From NCBI GenBank assembly GCA_963714145.1, contig OY970235.1, positions 5,084,001 through 5,148,000 of the forward strand: a stretch of 64,000 nt of DNA. The letters are read 5' to 3'. Position numbers and translations under genes: made by a program. This DNA is from JBBWZH01 sp035544115. Its GTDB lineage: Bacteria > Actinomycetota > Actinomycetes > Mycobacteriales > CADCTP01. The notes beneath the pieces are model-generated. The model did not search any database. It was not told the origin of the DNA and was given only the letters and a program-made list of their open reading frames with translations. Below are positions 7,381 through 16,465 of the stretch, one piece after another (within the stretch, counting starts at the first letter, position 1; every line of letters starts with the position of its first letter).

Positions 7381-9460
7381 GTGACCACTGCGCCCGCCAA
7401 GCCGACACCGCGCCCCGACCGGTCCACCGCGCCCGGCGGCCAGCGGCCCGGCTGGCCGCGCCGGCTGGACCGGCTGGCGTTCGGCGGCGACTACAACCCG
7501 GAGCAGTGGCCGGAGGAGGTCTGGGACGCCGACGTCCGGCTGATGCGGGAGATCGGGGTCAACCTGGTCACCGTCGGCGTGTTCGCCTGGGCCATGCTCG
7601 AGCCGGAGCCCGGCCGGTACGACTTCGGCTGGCTCGACCGGGTGCTCGACCGGCTGCACGGGGCCGAGGTGCTGGTCGACCTGGCCACCCCGACCGCCTC
7701 GCCGCCGGCCTGGCTGGCCCGCCGGCATCCGGCCAGCCTGCCGGTCACCCGGGCCGGCCAGGTGCTCGGCATCGGCGCCCGCGAGTCGTTCTGCCCCAGC
7801 TCACCGGACTACCGGGCGGCCGCCGCCGGCATCGTCGGGCAGCTCGCCCAGCGCTACGGCGACCATCCGGCGCTGGTCATGTGGCACGTGCACAACGAGT
7901 TCGGCGCGCACGTCGGCCCGTGCTACTGCGCCACCAGCGAGCAGGCGTTCCGGCGCTGGCTCCGGTCCCGCTACGGCGACCTGGGCGCGCTGAACGCGGC
8001 CTGGGGCACCGCGTTCTGGGGCCAGCGGTACGGCGACTGGGCCGAGATCACCGCGCCCCGGCAGGCGCCGATGCCGGTCAACCCGGCCCAGCAGCTGGAC
8101 TTCCTGCGCTTCTCCAACGCCGAGTACCTGGACTGCTACCGGGCCGAGCGCGACCTGCTCCGCACCGCCACCCCGGACATCCCGATCACCACCAACTTCA
8201 TGGCCACCACCTGCAAGCACATCGACTACTGGACCTGGGCCGGCGAGGTGGACGTGGTCGCCAACGACCACTACCTGCGCGGCGAGGACCCGGCCAACCA
8301 CATCGACCTGGCCATGGCCGGCGACCTCAGCCGCGGCCTGGCCGGCGGCGCCCCCTGGATGCTGATGGAGCACTCCACCGTCGGCGGTGAACTGGCAGCC
8401 ACGCAACCTGGCCAAGGCACCCGGGCAGTTGCGCCGCAACAGCCTGGCGCACATCGCCCGCGGCTCGGACAGCGCGCTGTTCTTCCAGTGGCGCAACTCG
8501 CGCAGCGGCGCCGAGAAGTTCCACTCCGCGATGGTGCCGCAGGCCGGCAGCCGCGGCCGGATCTGGCGCGAGGTGACCGGGCTCGGCGCCGACCTGGCCG
8601 CGCTGGCCGAACTGCGCGGCAGCCGGGTGCACGCCGACATCGCCCTGGTCTGGGACTGGCAGTCCTGGTGGGCGCTGGAGCTGGAGTTCCGCCCGTCCGT
8701 CGACCTCGACTACGGCGACCGGATCCGGGCCGTCTACACCGCCCTCTGGCAGGCCAACCGGACGGTCGACTTCGTCCCGCCGACGGCTGACCTGTCCGGC
8801 TACCGGCTGGTGATCCTGCCCAGCCTCTACCTGGCCGGCCCGGCCGCCGCGGCCAACCTGCGCGGCTACGTCGAGGCCGGCGGGCAGCTGCTGGTCTCGT
8901 ACTTCTCCGGCATCGTGGACGAGCACGACACCGTCCACCCCGGGCCGTACCCGGGGGCGCTGCGCGACCTGCTCGGGCTCTGGATCGACGAGTTCCACCC
9001 GCTGGGCCGGGACGAGGTCATCGAGCTGGTCGCGCCGGATGGCCGGATCCGGGCGGACGTCTGGAGCGAGGCGGTGGTGCCGGCCGGCTGCCAGCCGGTG
9101 ATCACGTTCGGCACCGGCCCGGACGCCGGGCAGCCCGCGCTCACCCGGCACGACTTCGGCGCCGGCACGGCCTGGTACCTGGCCACCCGACCGGACCCGG
9201 CCGGCCTGGCCCGCATCCTCGACCTGGTGGTCGGCGCGGCCGGGCTGCCCGCCGCGCCGCCCGCGCCGCCCGGGGTGGAGATCGTCCGCCGCCGCTCCGC
9301 CGCCGCGAGCTGGCTGTTCCTGATCAACCACAGCGGCGCCCCGGTCATCGTCCCGGCCCGGGGCCGCGACCTGCTCAGCGGCCAGGTGCACGAGAGCACC
9401 GTGCCGCTCCCGCCGGGCGGCGTCGCGGTCCTGCGCGAACCGGCCGGGCCGGTCGGCTAG
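7381..9460 (+). pseudogene. GH42 beta-galactosidase, reading frame broken by one extra base at 8380
   Basis: Cytosolic enzyme that would remove galactose from imported galacto-oligosaccharides. It starts at GTG 7381 with GGAGG upstream. The first frame carries FGGDYNPEQWPEE, the acid/base Glu in HNEFG (E173), the CYC zinc site and the nucleophile in LMEHS (E330). After HST the family continuation SAVNWQPRN appears only in the next frame. Removing G8380 restores one protein of about 692 residues, the normal GH42 length. The second part (8381-9460) supplies the trimerisation and C-terminal beta domains. As written, translation would end at 8790 with a wrong tail. This is either a true pseudogene or a sequencing error. 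Confidence 0.88.
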
Positions 9461-9747
9461 ATTCCGTCGGTGCGGAACGGGTCGTGCTCGGCGAGCAGCT
9501 TCTCCAGCCGCGCCTGGTCCACCCGGCTGACCACCGCGGTGGTCTCCTGCTGGTCCCGGATCACCTTGGCCAGCGTGAAGGCCGAGGTGACCAGGTAGAG
9601 GCTGGCCAGCCCGAAGAACGCCCGGACCCAGGTGTCCACCGGCAGGTAGGCCAGGCCGATGATCACGGCGACCAGCGCGACCCCGAACGAGACCGCGGCC
9701 TGAAAGTAGAACGCGGTCGTGGTCTTGGGCTGCACGGAAGTGGTCAT
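9457..9747 (-). CDS. YiaA/YiaB-family small inner-membrane protein
   Basis: A 96-residue protein starting at ATG 9747. Two membrane helices (AAVSFGVALVAVIIGLAYL and VRAFFGLASLYLVTSAFTL) are separated by a short VDTW turn. The conserved tail AKVIRDQQE matches the YiaAB domain. A charged C-terminus follows. The function of the family is unknown. Its TAG stop overlaps the TAG of the convergent GH42 gene within the four bases CTAG (9457-9460). A divergent gene for a larger membrane protein begins 128 bp away. Confidence 0.85.
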   Translation of the reverse strand: MTTSVQPKTTTAFYFQAAVSFGVALVAVIIGLAYLPVDTWVRAFFGLASLYLVTSAFTLAKVIRDQQETTAVVSRVDQARLEKLLAEHDPFRTDGI

Positions 9748-9874
9748 GCCGGAAGTCTGGCCGGCCGGCCGGGCCAGCTCCTGAGCACTAACACTCAACC
9801 GCGCCGGCCCAGCCGCGTCAGGTCCACCCGGCGTATCTTCCGCCCGGCGTCGCGCCTCTGACATACGAAAGTCG

Positions 9875-11791
9875 ATGGCTACGGGGGCCGTGATGTCCGA
9901 CTCGACCATGTCTTCGGCCGTGCTTCCGTTCCGCCGGGCCGGCTGGCTGCGGCGTACCGCGCACGCGTTCTGGGCCGGCGACGCCAAGGCGGGAACCCGC
10001 CCGGTCTGGTACGTCTGCAACCAGACACCGCGTCCGATCCGGCTGGAGCAGGGCGGCCGGGTCTTCACCCTGGCGGCGCTGGAGGAGCGGCCGTGGCGGG
10101 GCGACGCGAAGGAGACCGACCCGCGGCAGGTGTTCGACCTGACCCGGCTGATCGAGCAGCACCAGCTCGAGGTGGTCCGCCGGCAACCGCGGGCCACGTC
10201 CGACCCGGCGGTGGCCGCGGCGATCCGGCTCTGGCTGATCCTCGGGGTGCTCTGGCTCGCCTCGCTCTGGCCGTTGCCGGTGTGGTGGTGGCTGCGGCTC
10301 ACCAGCCTGCTCGCGGTCGGCGCGGTGCTGTGCTTCCTGGTGCTGCTGACCCGCCCGGGACGGTACAGCGAGGACGCCCGGCTGGAGCGCCGGCGGATGG
10401 CCCGGCGCGGTTGGAACGAGGCGGTGATGGCGCTGGTCGTGACGATCGGCGTGCTGATGCCGGCCGCCGCCCTCTACTTCGCCACCGACCTGCACGAGGT
10501 GGTGTCGATCCACCCCACCGGGTTCAGCGTCGACACCGGCAGACCGCTGGTGCTGATCGGCCGGCTGCTGCAGCTCACCTTCATCGCGGTCGCCACCCTG
10601 CTGCCGGCGCTGATGTACTTCCAGTTCGACGCCGAGCGGCTCACCACCCTGCGCAGCCGCTGGATGCGGAACGTCTTCCGGCTGGACCCGACCGTCAGCA
10701 CGGTCTCCGACGTGATGGCGAAGTACGGCTGCCAGCTGGACGAGGCGTACGGCAGCCGGGAGGACCAGACCGGCCGGCTGGTACGCAGCCGCCGCTCCCC
10801 CATCATCCTGGCCACGATCCTGCTGGCGTTCGGCTGGCTGGTCATCCTGCTGCGGGCCGGCGACCGGATCGACCCGGCGGCTCCCGGCGGCACCGGGCTG
10901 TCGTTCCTCGACCTGCTCGACCCGAACCCGTCCCTGGTCACCTACGCGTTCCTGGGTGCGTACTTCTTCGGGTTGCAGCTGATCTGGCAGGGCTACGTCC
11001 GGGCCGACCTGCGGCCGAAGACGTACACCACGGTCACCGTCCGGGTGCTGGTCGTCGTCATCCTGGCCTGGCTGCTGGACGCCACCCTCGGCACCACGCA
11101 GCCGGCGAACGTGCTCTACCTGCTGGCGTTCCTGGCCGGGCTGGTGCCGAACACGGTGCTGCACTTCATCGCGGAGAAGGTGCTGGGCCAGCTCGGCGGC
11201 ACCTTCAACCGGGACCAGATGCAACAGCTCACCGTCCTGGACGGGATCGACCTGTACGAGCGCACCCGGCTGTCCGAGGAGGGCATCACCAGCGTGGAGG
11301 CGCTGGCCCACCACGACCTGCTGGACCTGTTCTTCAAGACCCGGCTGGCCGCCGCCCGGCTGATCGACTGGGTGGACCAGGCGATCCTGACCATGTACCT
11401 CGGCACCGAGGCGGGCGGCCCGGGGGTGCCGAGCGCGGCGCGGCTGCGGGCCGGGCTGCGCGCTGTCGGCATCCGCACCGCCACCGACCTGGTCGAGGCC
11501 ACCGGGCGGCGCGGGTCGCCCCCGGACGGCACCCAGGGCCGGACCATCGACAGCGTCGCCACCGCGGTCGCGGCCGGCGTCCCGGACTGCACCGCGTCCG
11601 CGCTGGCCGCCCGGCTCTGCCTGATCAGCACCGGCATCGACCGCAGCGAGTGGGTGGGCCGGATCCGCTACTGGCGGCGCAGCGACCTGGTCGAGGCCGA
11701 CCAGCGGCACTGCTACCTGGACGGCAACGGCGACCTGCACCGGGCCGATCCCGGCCCGCTGTCCGCGATCGCGCCGCCGCAGCCGCCGTAG
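9875..11791 (+). CDS. multi-pass membrane protein of unknown function
   Basis: Not recognised as a named family. The 638 residues contain a soluble N-terminus (about 1-120), then roughly eight hydrophobic segments in pairs (LWLILGVLWLASLWPLPVWW; VMALVVTIGVLMPAAALYF; LLQLTFIAVATLLPALMYF; IILATILLAFGWLVILL; and others up to about residue 435). A cytosolic C-terminal domain has helical LTVLDGIDLYERTRLSEEGI and AARLRAGLRAVGIRTATDLV segments, which look like helix-hairpin-helix repeats. ATG 9893 is an alternative start six codons in. The gene converges on the GH59 gene, with three bases between the stop codons. It may work with the divergent YiaAB-type gene, but nothing in the sequence proves it. 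Confidence 0.75.
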   Translation: MATGAVMSDSTMSSAVLPFRRAGWLRRTAHAFWAGDAKAGTRPVWYVCNQTPRPIRLEQGGRVFTLAALEERPWRGDAKETDPRQVFDLTRLIEQHQLEVVRRQPRATSDPAVAAAIRLWLILGVLWLASLWPLPVWWWLRLTSLLAVGAVLCFLVLLTRPGRYSEDARLERRRMARRGWNEAVMALVVTIGVLMPAAALYFATDLHEVVSIHPTGFSVDTGRPLVLIGRLLQLTFIAVATLLPALMYFQFDAERLTTLRSRWMRNVFRLDPTVSTVSDVMAKYGCQLDEAYGSREDQTGRLVRSRRSPIILATILLAFGWLVILLRAGDRIDPAAPGGTGLSFLDLLDPNPSLVTYAFLGAYFFGLQLIWQGYVRADLRPKTYTTVTVRVLVVVILAWLLDATLGTTQPANVLYLLAFLAGLVPNTVLHFIAEKVLGQLGGTFNRDQMQQLTVLDGIDLYERTRLSEEGITSVEALAHHDLLDLFFKTRLAAARLIDWVDQAILTMYLGTEAGGPGVPSAARLRAGLRAVGIRTATDLVEATGRRGSPPDGTQGRTIDSVATAVAAGVPDCTASALAARLCLISTGIDRSEWVGRIRYWRRSDLVEADQRHCYLDGNGDLHRADPGPLSAIAPPQPP

Positions 11792-11794
11792 CCG

Positions 11795-14191
11795 CTACTG
11801 GCGGCTCCACTGCTGGGTGGTGGCGGTGCCGCAGTCGGCCAGCACGACCGCGGTGCCGGCGGCGGTGCCGGCACCGGTCGGGGCCAGGCAGCGGCCGGAC
11901 TGGGCGCCGACGACCGTGCCGCCGGCGGTCAGCGTCCAGCGCTGGTTGGCGCCGGAGTTGCAGTCCCAGATGCCGACCGGCGAGCCGGCCGCGGTGGCCT
12001 GGTTCAGCACGTCCAGGCACTTGGTGCCGTAGACGCGCAGCTCGCCGGCCGCGGTGAGCGCCCACTGCTGGTTGGTGCCGCCGTGGCAGTCCCAGATGAT
12101 CGTGGTCGCGCCGTTGGTCATGCTGGCGGCGTTGACGTCCAGGCAGCGGCCGGCGCCGACGTTGCGCAGCGGCGCCGGCAGCGGCGGCTGCGGGCCGGCC
12201 AGCGCGGTGACGCTGAGGTTGTCGAACTGGGTCTGGTAGTTCCAGCCGGACGCGACGCCCACGTGGCCGCGGACGAACGACGCGTCGGTGGCCGTGCCGA
12301 GCGTCGTGCCGTCCACCCGCGCGGTGATCGTGCTGCCGGTGAACGCAAGCGCGAGCGTGTGCCACGTGTTCGTGCCGAGCGCGGCGGTCGTCCCGCTGGT
12401 CAGCGTCGTCACCGCGCCCCCCGAGGTGACCCGCCGGATCGACCAGGCGCCGGTGTTGCCGATCCGCAGCCGGTACGAGTCCAGCCCGGGCGGGTTGAAC
12501 GCGCCCTGGGTGAACGCGCGGCCGATCAGCTCGACGTAGCCGGCCGATTCCAGCAGCGCGTCCACGGAGACTGTGTAGTTCGTCCAGTTGGTGTCGCCGA
12601 CCAGCGTGTACGCGTCGGACAGGGTGGCCCAGGTGATCGGCGCCCGCGGTGCCATCTGCCGCACGCACCGGCCCGCGCGGCCGCCGCCGCACCCGGTGAT
12701 CTCGAACGACCCCTGCAGATCGGCGAGGTAGCGGGCCTCGGTGCCGACGGCGTAGCTGTCGAAGTTGTCGGCGTACGGCAGCGCGAGCGGCGCCTGCGCC
12801 GGGCTGGTCGCGGTGCCCTTGCCGCCGCCGGTGGTCGTGGTCAGCGTGTAGACCCGCCCCGGCTGCAGGGTGATCGTGTACGTCGAGCCGCTCGGGTTCA
12901 GGTCGGCGCCGCGGGCCAGGTAGTCGGCGGCGTTGCCGGAATTGACCGCCGTCGACCACACGTGCACCGCCCCGGTGGCGAGGCCGCCGGTCACGCTGAA
13001 CGTGAACGTCTCGGGCGCGGTCGCGTCCATCGTCTCGATCACCGTCGACCACTGGTTCGCGGTCGGCGACCGCAGCGTCACGTACGAGCCGATGTTCCGG
13101 CTGCCGGACAGGTAGCCGGACGCCGGGTCCAGGTAGCGCCAGCCGGGCGTGGTGAACTGGGTGGTCTGCGCCATCACCCAGGCGTTCTTGCCGACCGAGT
13201 AGAAGCCCGACCAGGGCTGCGGGGCGAGCGCCACACCCATCGTCGGGAACGGCAGGTTCGGGTAGACCGCGGCGACGATCGGCCAGTTCAGGTACGCGGT
13301 CATCTTGCCGTCGAGGTAGTCCCGGTTGATGCCGCGGGCCAGCGCGTTGGCGCCGGCGTTGTAGTCGTCCGAGCCGTTCTCGCTGGCCCACAGGTTCTTC
13401 CCGGTGGCCAGCGCGTTCGCCGAGGACGGGCAGTTGGTCTGGGCGCTGCGGTAGCCGCAGACGTAGTGGCTGCCGAGGATGTCGACCGCGTTGCGGAACG
13501 CGGTGTTGTTCACCGCGTCGTCGGCCACCGTCCAGCCGGACGAGTCGTCCGAGGCGACGATCTTGACGTTGCCGAAGCCGTTCGCGTCCAGCGCGGTGTT
13601 CAGCTGCACGTACCAGTTCAGGTTGCGGCCGCGCTCGTTCCAGCCGCCGAGGTAGTCGATCGTGAGGCCGTTGGTACGGGCACAGGTCAGCCAGGCGACC
13701 AGCGAATTGATCTCGTCGGTGGAGAAGAAGGTGCCGTTGCCGATCCAGCCCGGGGCGCCCCACGACAGACCAGCCAGCCGGATGTTCGGGTTGCGCGCCT
13801 TGGCCTGCTGCATCAGCCACCACTCGTAGCCGCGGTTGCAGTTCAGGTCGTTCGCCGCGTGCTGGTGGCTCGGCTCGGCGCCGCTGGTCGAGTACGTGTC
13901 GCCGCCGATCTCCACCTTGAGGATCTGCACGGAGGCGCCGAAGTTCGGCCGGAACAGGTAGTCGAGCACCTGCGTCCGCTGCGGTTCCGGATAGTCGATC
14001 AGCAGCCGGCTGTTCCCGCCGCCGCCGGAGATCGCGCCCACCCCGTCGAACGTCCGCCCGGTGGCGTTGCCGTCGATGGTCACCGTCGTCGCCGCGTTCG
14101 CGCGGACCGCCGGCAGGATCGCGACGGCCATCGCGGCGAGCAGGGTCAGCACCCCGGCGACGATCACCGGCACGCGGCGGGAACGACGCAT
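11795..14191 (-). CDS. secreted GH59 beta-galactosidase/galactocerebrosidase with ricin-type lectin domain
   Basis: Exported enzyme of 798 residues, starting at ATG 14191 behind GGGAGG. A signal peptide covers about 1-34. The GH59 barrel follows (FDGVGAISGGGGNSRLL, KVEIGGDTYSTSGAEPSH), with the acid/base Glu in GGWNERG (E186) and the nucleophile in WASENGS (E271). A beta-sandwich and a concanavalin-like domain follow (DNFDSYAVGTEARYLADLQG). The last 125 residues are a ricin-B beta-trefoil with QQW/QRW repeats that probably binds galactose-containing glycans. Bacterial GH59 enzymes act on beta-linked galactose, which would suit the nearby galactan locus, but no operator of that set lies upstream. 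Confidence 0.9.
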   Translation of the reverse strand: MRRSRRVPVIVAGVLTLLAAMAVAILPAVRANAATTVTIDGNATGRTFDGVGAISGGGGNSRLLIDYPEPQRTQVLDYLFRPNFGASVQILKVEIGGDTYSTSGAEPSHQHAANDLNCNRGYEWWLMQQAKARNPNIRLAGLSWGAPGWIGNGTFFSTDEINSLVAWLTCARTNGLTIDYLGGWNERGRNLNWYVQLNTALDANGFGNVKIVASDDSSGWTVADDAVNNTAFRNAVDILGSHYVCGYRSAQTNCPSSANALATGKNLWASENGSDDYNAGANALARGINRDYLDGKMTAYLNWPIVAAVYPNLPFPTMGVALAPQPWSGFYSVGKNAWVMAQTTQFTTPGWRYLDPASGYLSGSRNIGSYVTLRSPTANQWSTVIETMDATAPETFTFSVTGGLATGAVHVWSTAVNSGNAADYLARGADLNPSGSTYTITLQPGRVYTLTTTTGGGKGTATSPAQAPLALPYADNFDSYAVGTEARYLADLQGSFEITGCGGGRAGRCVRQMAPRAPITWATLSDAYTLVGDTNWTNYTVSVDALLESAGYVELIGRAFTQGAFNPPGLDSYRLRIGNTGAWSIRRVTSGGAVTTLTSGTTAALGTNTWHTLALAFTGSTITARVDGTTLGTATDASFVRGHVGVASGWNYQTQFDNLSVTALAGPQPPLPAPLRNVGAGRCLDVNAASMTNGATTIIWDCHGGTNQQWALTAAGELRVYGTKCLDVLNQATAAGSPVGIWDCNSGANQRWTLTAGGTVVGAQSGRCLAPTGAGTAAGTAVVLADCGTATTQQWSRQ

Positions 14192-14325
14192 CAGAACCTC
14201 CCATGTGGACGGCAGGTTCACTATCAACCTGTTCGCCACATTCGACACGCGGCGGTAACCGTGTGGGTGATACCAGCCGGGTCGGCGCGGCCGGCGGCCC
14301 GCGCAGCGAGCGGGCCAGCGCAGCA

Positions 14326-14357
14326 CAGCGGGCCCGGCTGCGTCGCCGGGCCCGCTG
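14326..14357 (-). terminator. hairpin terminator after the GH5 gene
   Basis: Perfect 13-bp stem (CAGCGGGCCCGGC at 14326-14338 with its complement at 14345-14357) and a six-base loop. It begins 16 bases beyond the GH5 stop codon on the minus strand and separates that gene from the GH59 gene. There is no T-run, as is usual in high-GC actinomycetes. Confidence 0.75.
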
Positions 14358-14372
14358 CTGGACGCCGCCGGT

Positions 14373-16271
14373 CTACCCGGCGGTGCAGGTGGTGTTGTTG
14401 AGGGTGAAGGTGGTCGGCGCGGTGTTCGTGCCGGACCAGTTCGCGATGAAGCCGAAGCTCACCGTGCCGCCGTTGCCGCCGATGCTCGCGGTCCAGGCCT
14501 CGTTGGTGATCGCCGCGTTCGCCGCGGTCTGAGCGAACTTCGAGTTCCAGGACTGGGTGATCACCTGGCCGTTGGCCCAGGTCCAGCGCAGCGTCCAGCC
14601 GTTGATCGCGGCCGTGGCGTTGTTCCTGATCGTCACGTCACCCTGGAAGGCCGTCCCCCACTGGTTGGTGTTCTTGTAGGTGACCACGCAGGGGGCCGCG
14701 CCGGTGCCGGCCGGCGTGGTCACCACGACCGTGCCGGACCGGGACGACCGGTTGCCCGACGCGTCCCGGGCGTACACGGCGAACGTGTACCTGGTGGACG
14801 GGGTCAACCCGACGACGGCGGCCGAGTTCGCGGCCGGCGAGGCCACCGTGGTCTCGGTCGTCCCGTCGACGCGCACCACCTGGTAGCCGGAGACGCCGAC
14901 ATTGTCGGTGGACCCGGCCCAGGCCAGGTTCACGCTGGTCGCGGCCAGCGCGGACGCGGTCGGTGTGCCGGGTGTGCTCGGCGGGGTGTTGTCGATCGGC
15001 CCGCCGCCGCGGAACTGCGCGGCCGCGGTGGCCAGCGTGGTGGCCGTCGCCGACGGGGTGACCACCCGGAAGCCGTCGAAGTCCGGGTAGAGCTGACCGT
15101 TGTCCTGGATGCCGGTGAGCAGCCAGAACATGAAGCCGTCGCCGCCGCCGGTGCGCACCGCGTTGGTCCACGCGGTGTAGGTCGCGTCCCGGGCGGCCAG
15201 GTCCAGGGTGCCGAACTCCTCCAGGATCTCCGGCTTGTTCAGGCTGGTGCCGGCCGCGTTGTGGTCGTTGATCCAGCCGGTGCCCCAGGTGTCGGCCGGC
15301 GTCTGGCTCCAGCCCTGCGGGTAGAGGTGGTAGGTGCCGAAGTCGATGTTCGGCAGCGCGGTCAGCCGGGCGTGGTCGACGCCGTCGGTGATGTTGTACG
15401 GCCAACTGCCGGCCGGCCCGGCCGCGCCGGGGTGGAAGCCCTCATCGCCGACCGACACCATGTGGTTGCTGTCCAGGCTCTTGATGAACGTGGAGATCTC
15501 GCCGGCCCAGCCGACCAGGGTGTCCGCGGTGCAGGTGCCGGAGGTGGGCAGCGAGGCGTTGATGCAGCGCGGCTCGTTGGCCAGCTCCCAGGCGAAGATC
15601 GTCGGGTCGTTCTTGTAGGGCACGCCGGTGATCGTGTTGGTCCGGTTGACCAGCTTGGTGATCCAGTTCTTGTAGTCCTGCTTGATCCGCGCGTCGGTGT
15701 AGAACTGGTCGTGGAACTGCAGGCCGTACCAGGTGACGTACTGGTCCATGCCGCCGAAGTCGCGCCAGTTGTTGACGAACGGCAGGATCAGCTTGATGCC
15801 GTGCGCGGACGCCGAGGCGATCATCTGGTCCAGCTGCACCAGGCCGCCGGCCGCGGTGTCGTTGTAGACCACCCCGCCGGCACCACCGTTCGCGGCGTTG
15901 CTCCAGCGCTGCATCCAGTGCTCGGTGCCGAAACCGCAGGCGCCGGCGGCGTTCGGCTTGTCGCCGCCGCACTCCAGCGACGTCCAGGCCCGCAGCACGG
16001 TCAGCCCCATCGCCTGCGCGTCGTCGAAGACGTCGTCGACCATCAGCTGCGAGCTGTAGTGCAGGTAGTAGTTGTTGGAGCCGCCGAACCGGAACGCGCT
16101 ACCGTTCAGGTCGAAGCTGGCCCCGGACCGGGAGACGAAGTTGGTCGCGGCCTGCGCCGGCGGGGGGACGGCGGCGAGCCCCACGGTGACCAGCGCGGCG
16201 GCGACCACCGCGCGGGCGACAAGCACAACGGAACGGAGCGGACCGGATGCGGCCGATCTGACTCGGATCAC
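14373..16271 (-). CDS. secreted GH5 endo-beta-1,4-mannanase with FnIII and CBM2
   Basis: Extracellular hemicellulase of 632 residues, GTG start at 16271. A signal peptide (about 1-42) leads to a GH5 catalytic domain of the mannanase subgroup (FRFGGSNNYYLHY, LRAWTSLECGG, FVNNWRDFGGMDQYVTW). The acid/base Glu is in WELANEPRC (E233) and the nucleophile in EILEEFG (E351/E352). A fibronectin type III domain (SLNLAW-like VNLAWAGSTDNVGVSGYQV) and a C-terminal family 2 cellulose-binding module (VTYKNTNQWGTAFQGDVTI to the final NTTCTAG, paired cysteines) follow. A CebR-type operator lies 146 bp upstream, so control by cello- or manno-oligosaccharide availability is likely. A terminator follows the gene. 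Confidence 0.94.
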   Translation of the reverse strand: MIRVRSAASGPLRSVVLVARAVVAAALVTVGLAAVPPPAQAATNFVSRSGASFDLNGSAFRFGGSNNYYLHYSSQLMVDDVFDDAQAMGLTVLRAWTSLECGGDKPNAAGACGFGTEHWMQRWSNAANGGAGGVVYNDTAAGGLVQLDQMIASASAHGIKLILPFVNNWRDFGGMDQYVTWYGLQFHDQFYTDARIKQDYKNWITKLVNRTNTITGVPYKNDPTIFAWELANEPRCINASLPTSGTCTADTLVGWAGEISTFIKSLDSNHMVSVGDEGFHPGAAGPAGSWPYNITDGVDHARLTALPNIDFGTYHLYPQGWSQTPADTWGTGWINDHNAAGTSLNKPEILEEFGTLDLAARDATYTAWTNAVRTGGGDGFMFWLLTGIQDNGQLYPDFDGFRVVTPSATATTLATAAAQFRGGGPIDNTPPSTPGTPTASALAATSVNLAWAGSTDNVGVSGYQVVRVDGTTETTVASPAANSAAVVGLTPSTRYTFAVYARDASGNRSSRSGTVVVTTPAGTGAAPCVVTYKNTNQWGTAFQGDVTIRNNATAAINGWTLRWTWANGQVITQSWNSKFAQTAANAAITNEAWTASIGGNGGTVSFGFIANWSGTNTAPTTFTLNNTTCTAG

Positions 16272-16416
16272 TGGAGGTATCTCCTCGTCGGCGCTGATCG
16301 TGGAGAACCGGCACCGGATCGCACCCGCGCGGGCGGATCAACGACACCGGAACGGTTCGTCGACACCTGCCGCCGCCGCAGGGCTGTGCAGCCACTCGCC
16401 CGACCGTGATCAGGCC

Positions 16417-16432
16417 GTGAGAGCGCTCTCAC
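16417..16432. promoter_or_regulatory. CebR/CelR-type operator upstream of the mannanase gene
   Basis: Perfect 16-bp palindrome GTGAGAGCGCTCTCAC. It is identical to the site at 37709-37724 between the GH9 and GH48 genes, and shares the GAGCGCTC core with the published CebR/CelR site TGGGAGCGCTCCCA. It lies between the mannanase start (16271) and the stop of the NRPS gene (16466). No matching regulator is encoded in the window. Confidence 0.8.
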
Positions 16433-16465
16433 AGATTACGACCGGGGTAACACCCCTGTAAAGCC

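Noticed and set aside
7429..9460. Programmed frameshifting in the GH42 gene
   Set aside because: No slippery heptamer, strong downstream pseudoknot or Shine-Dalgarno-like stimulator was seen at 8380; a plain insertion is simpler.
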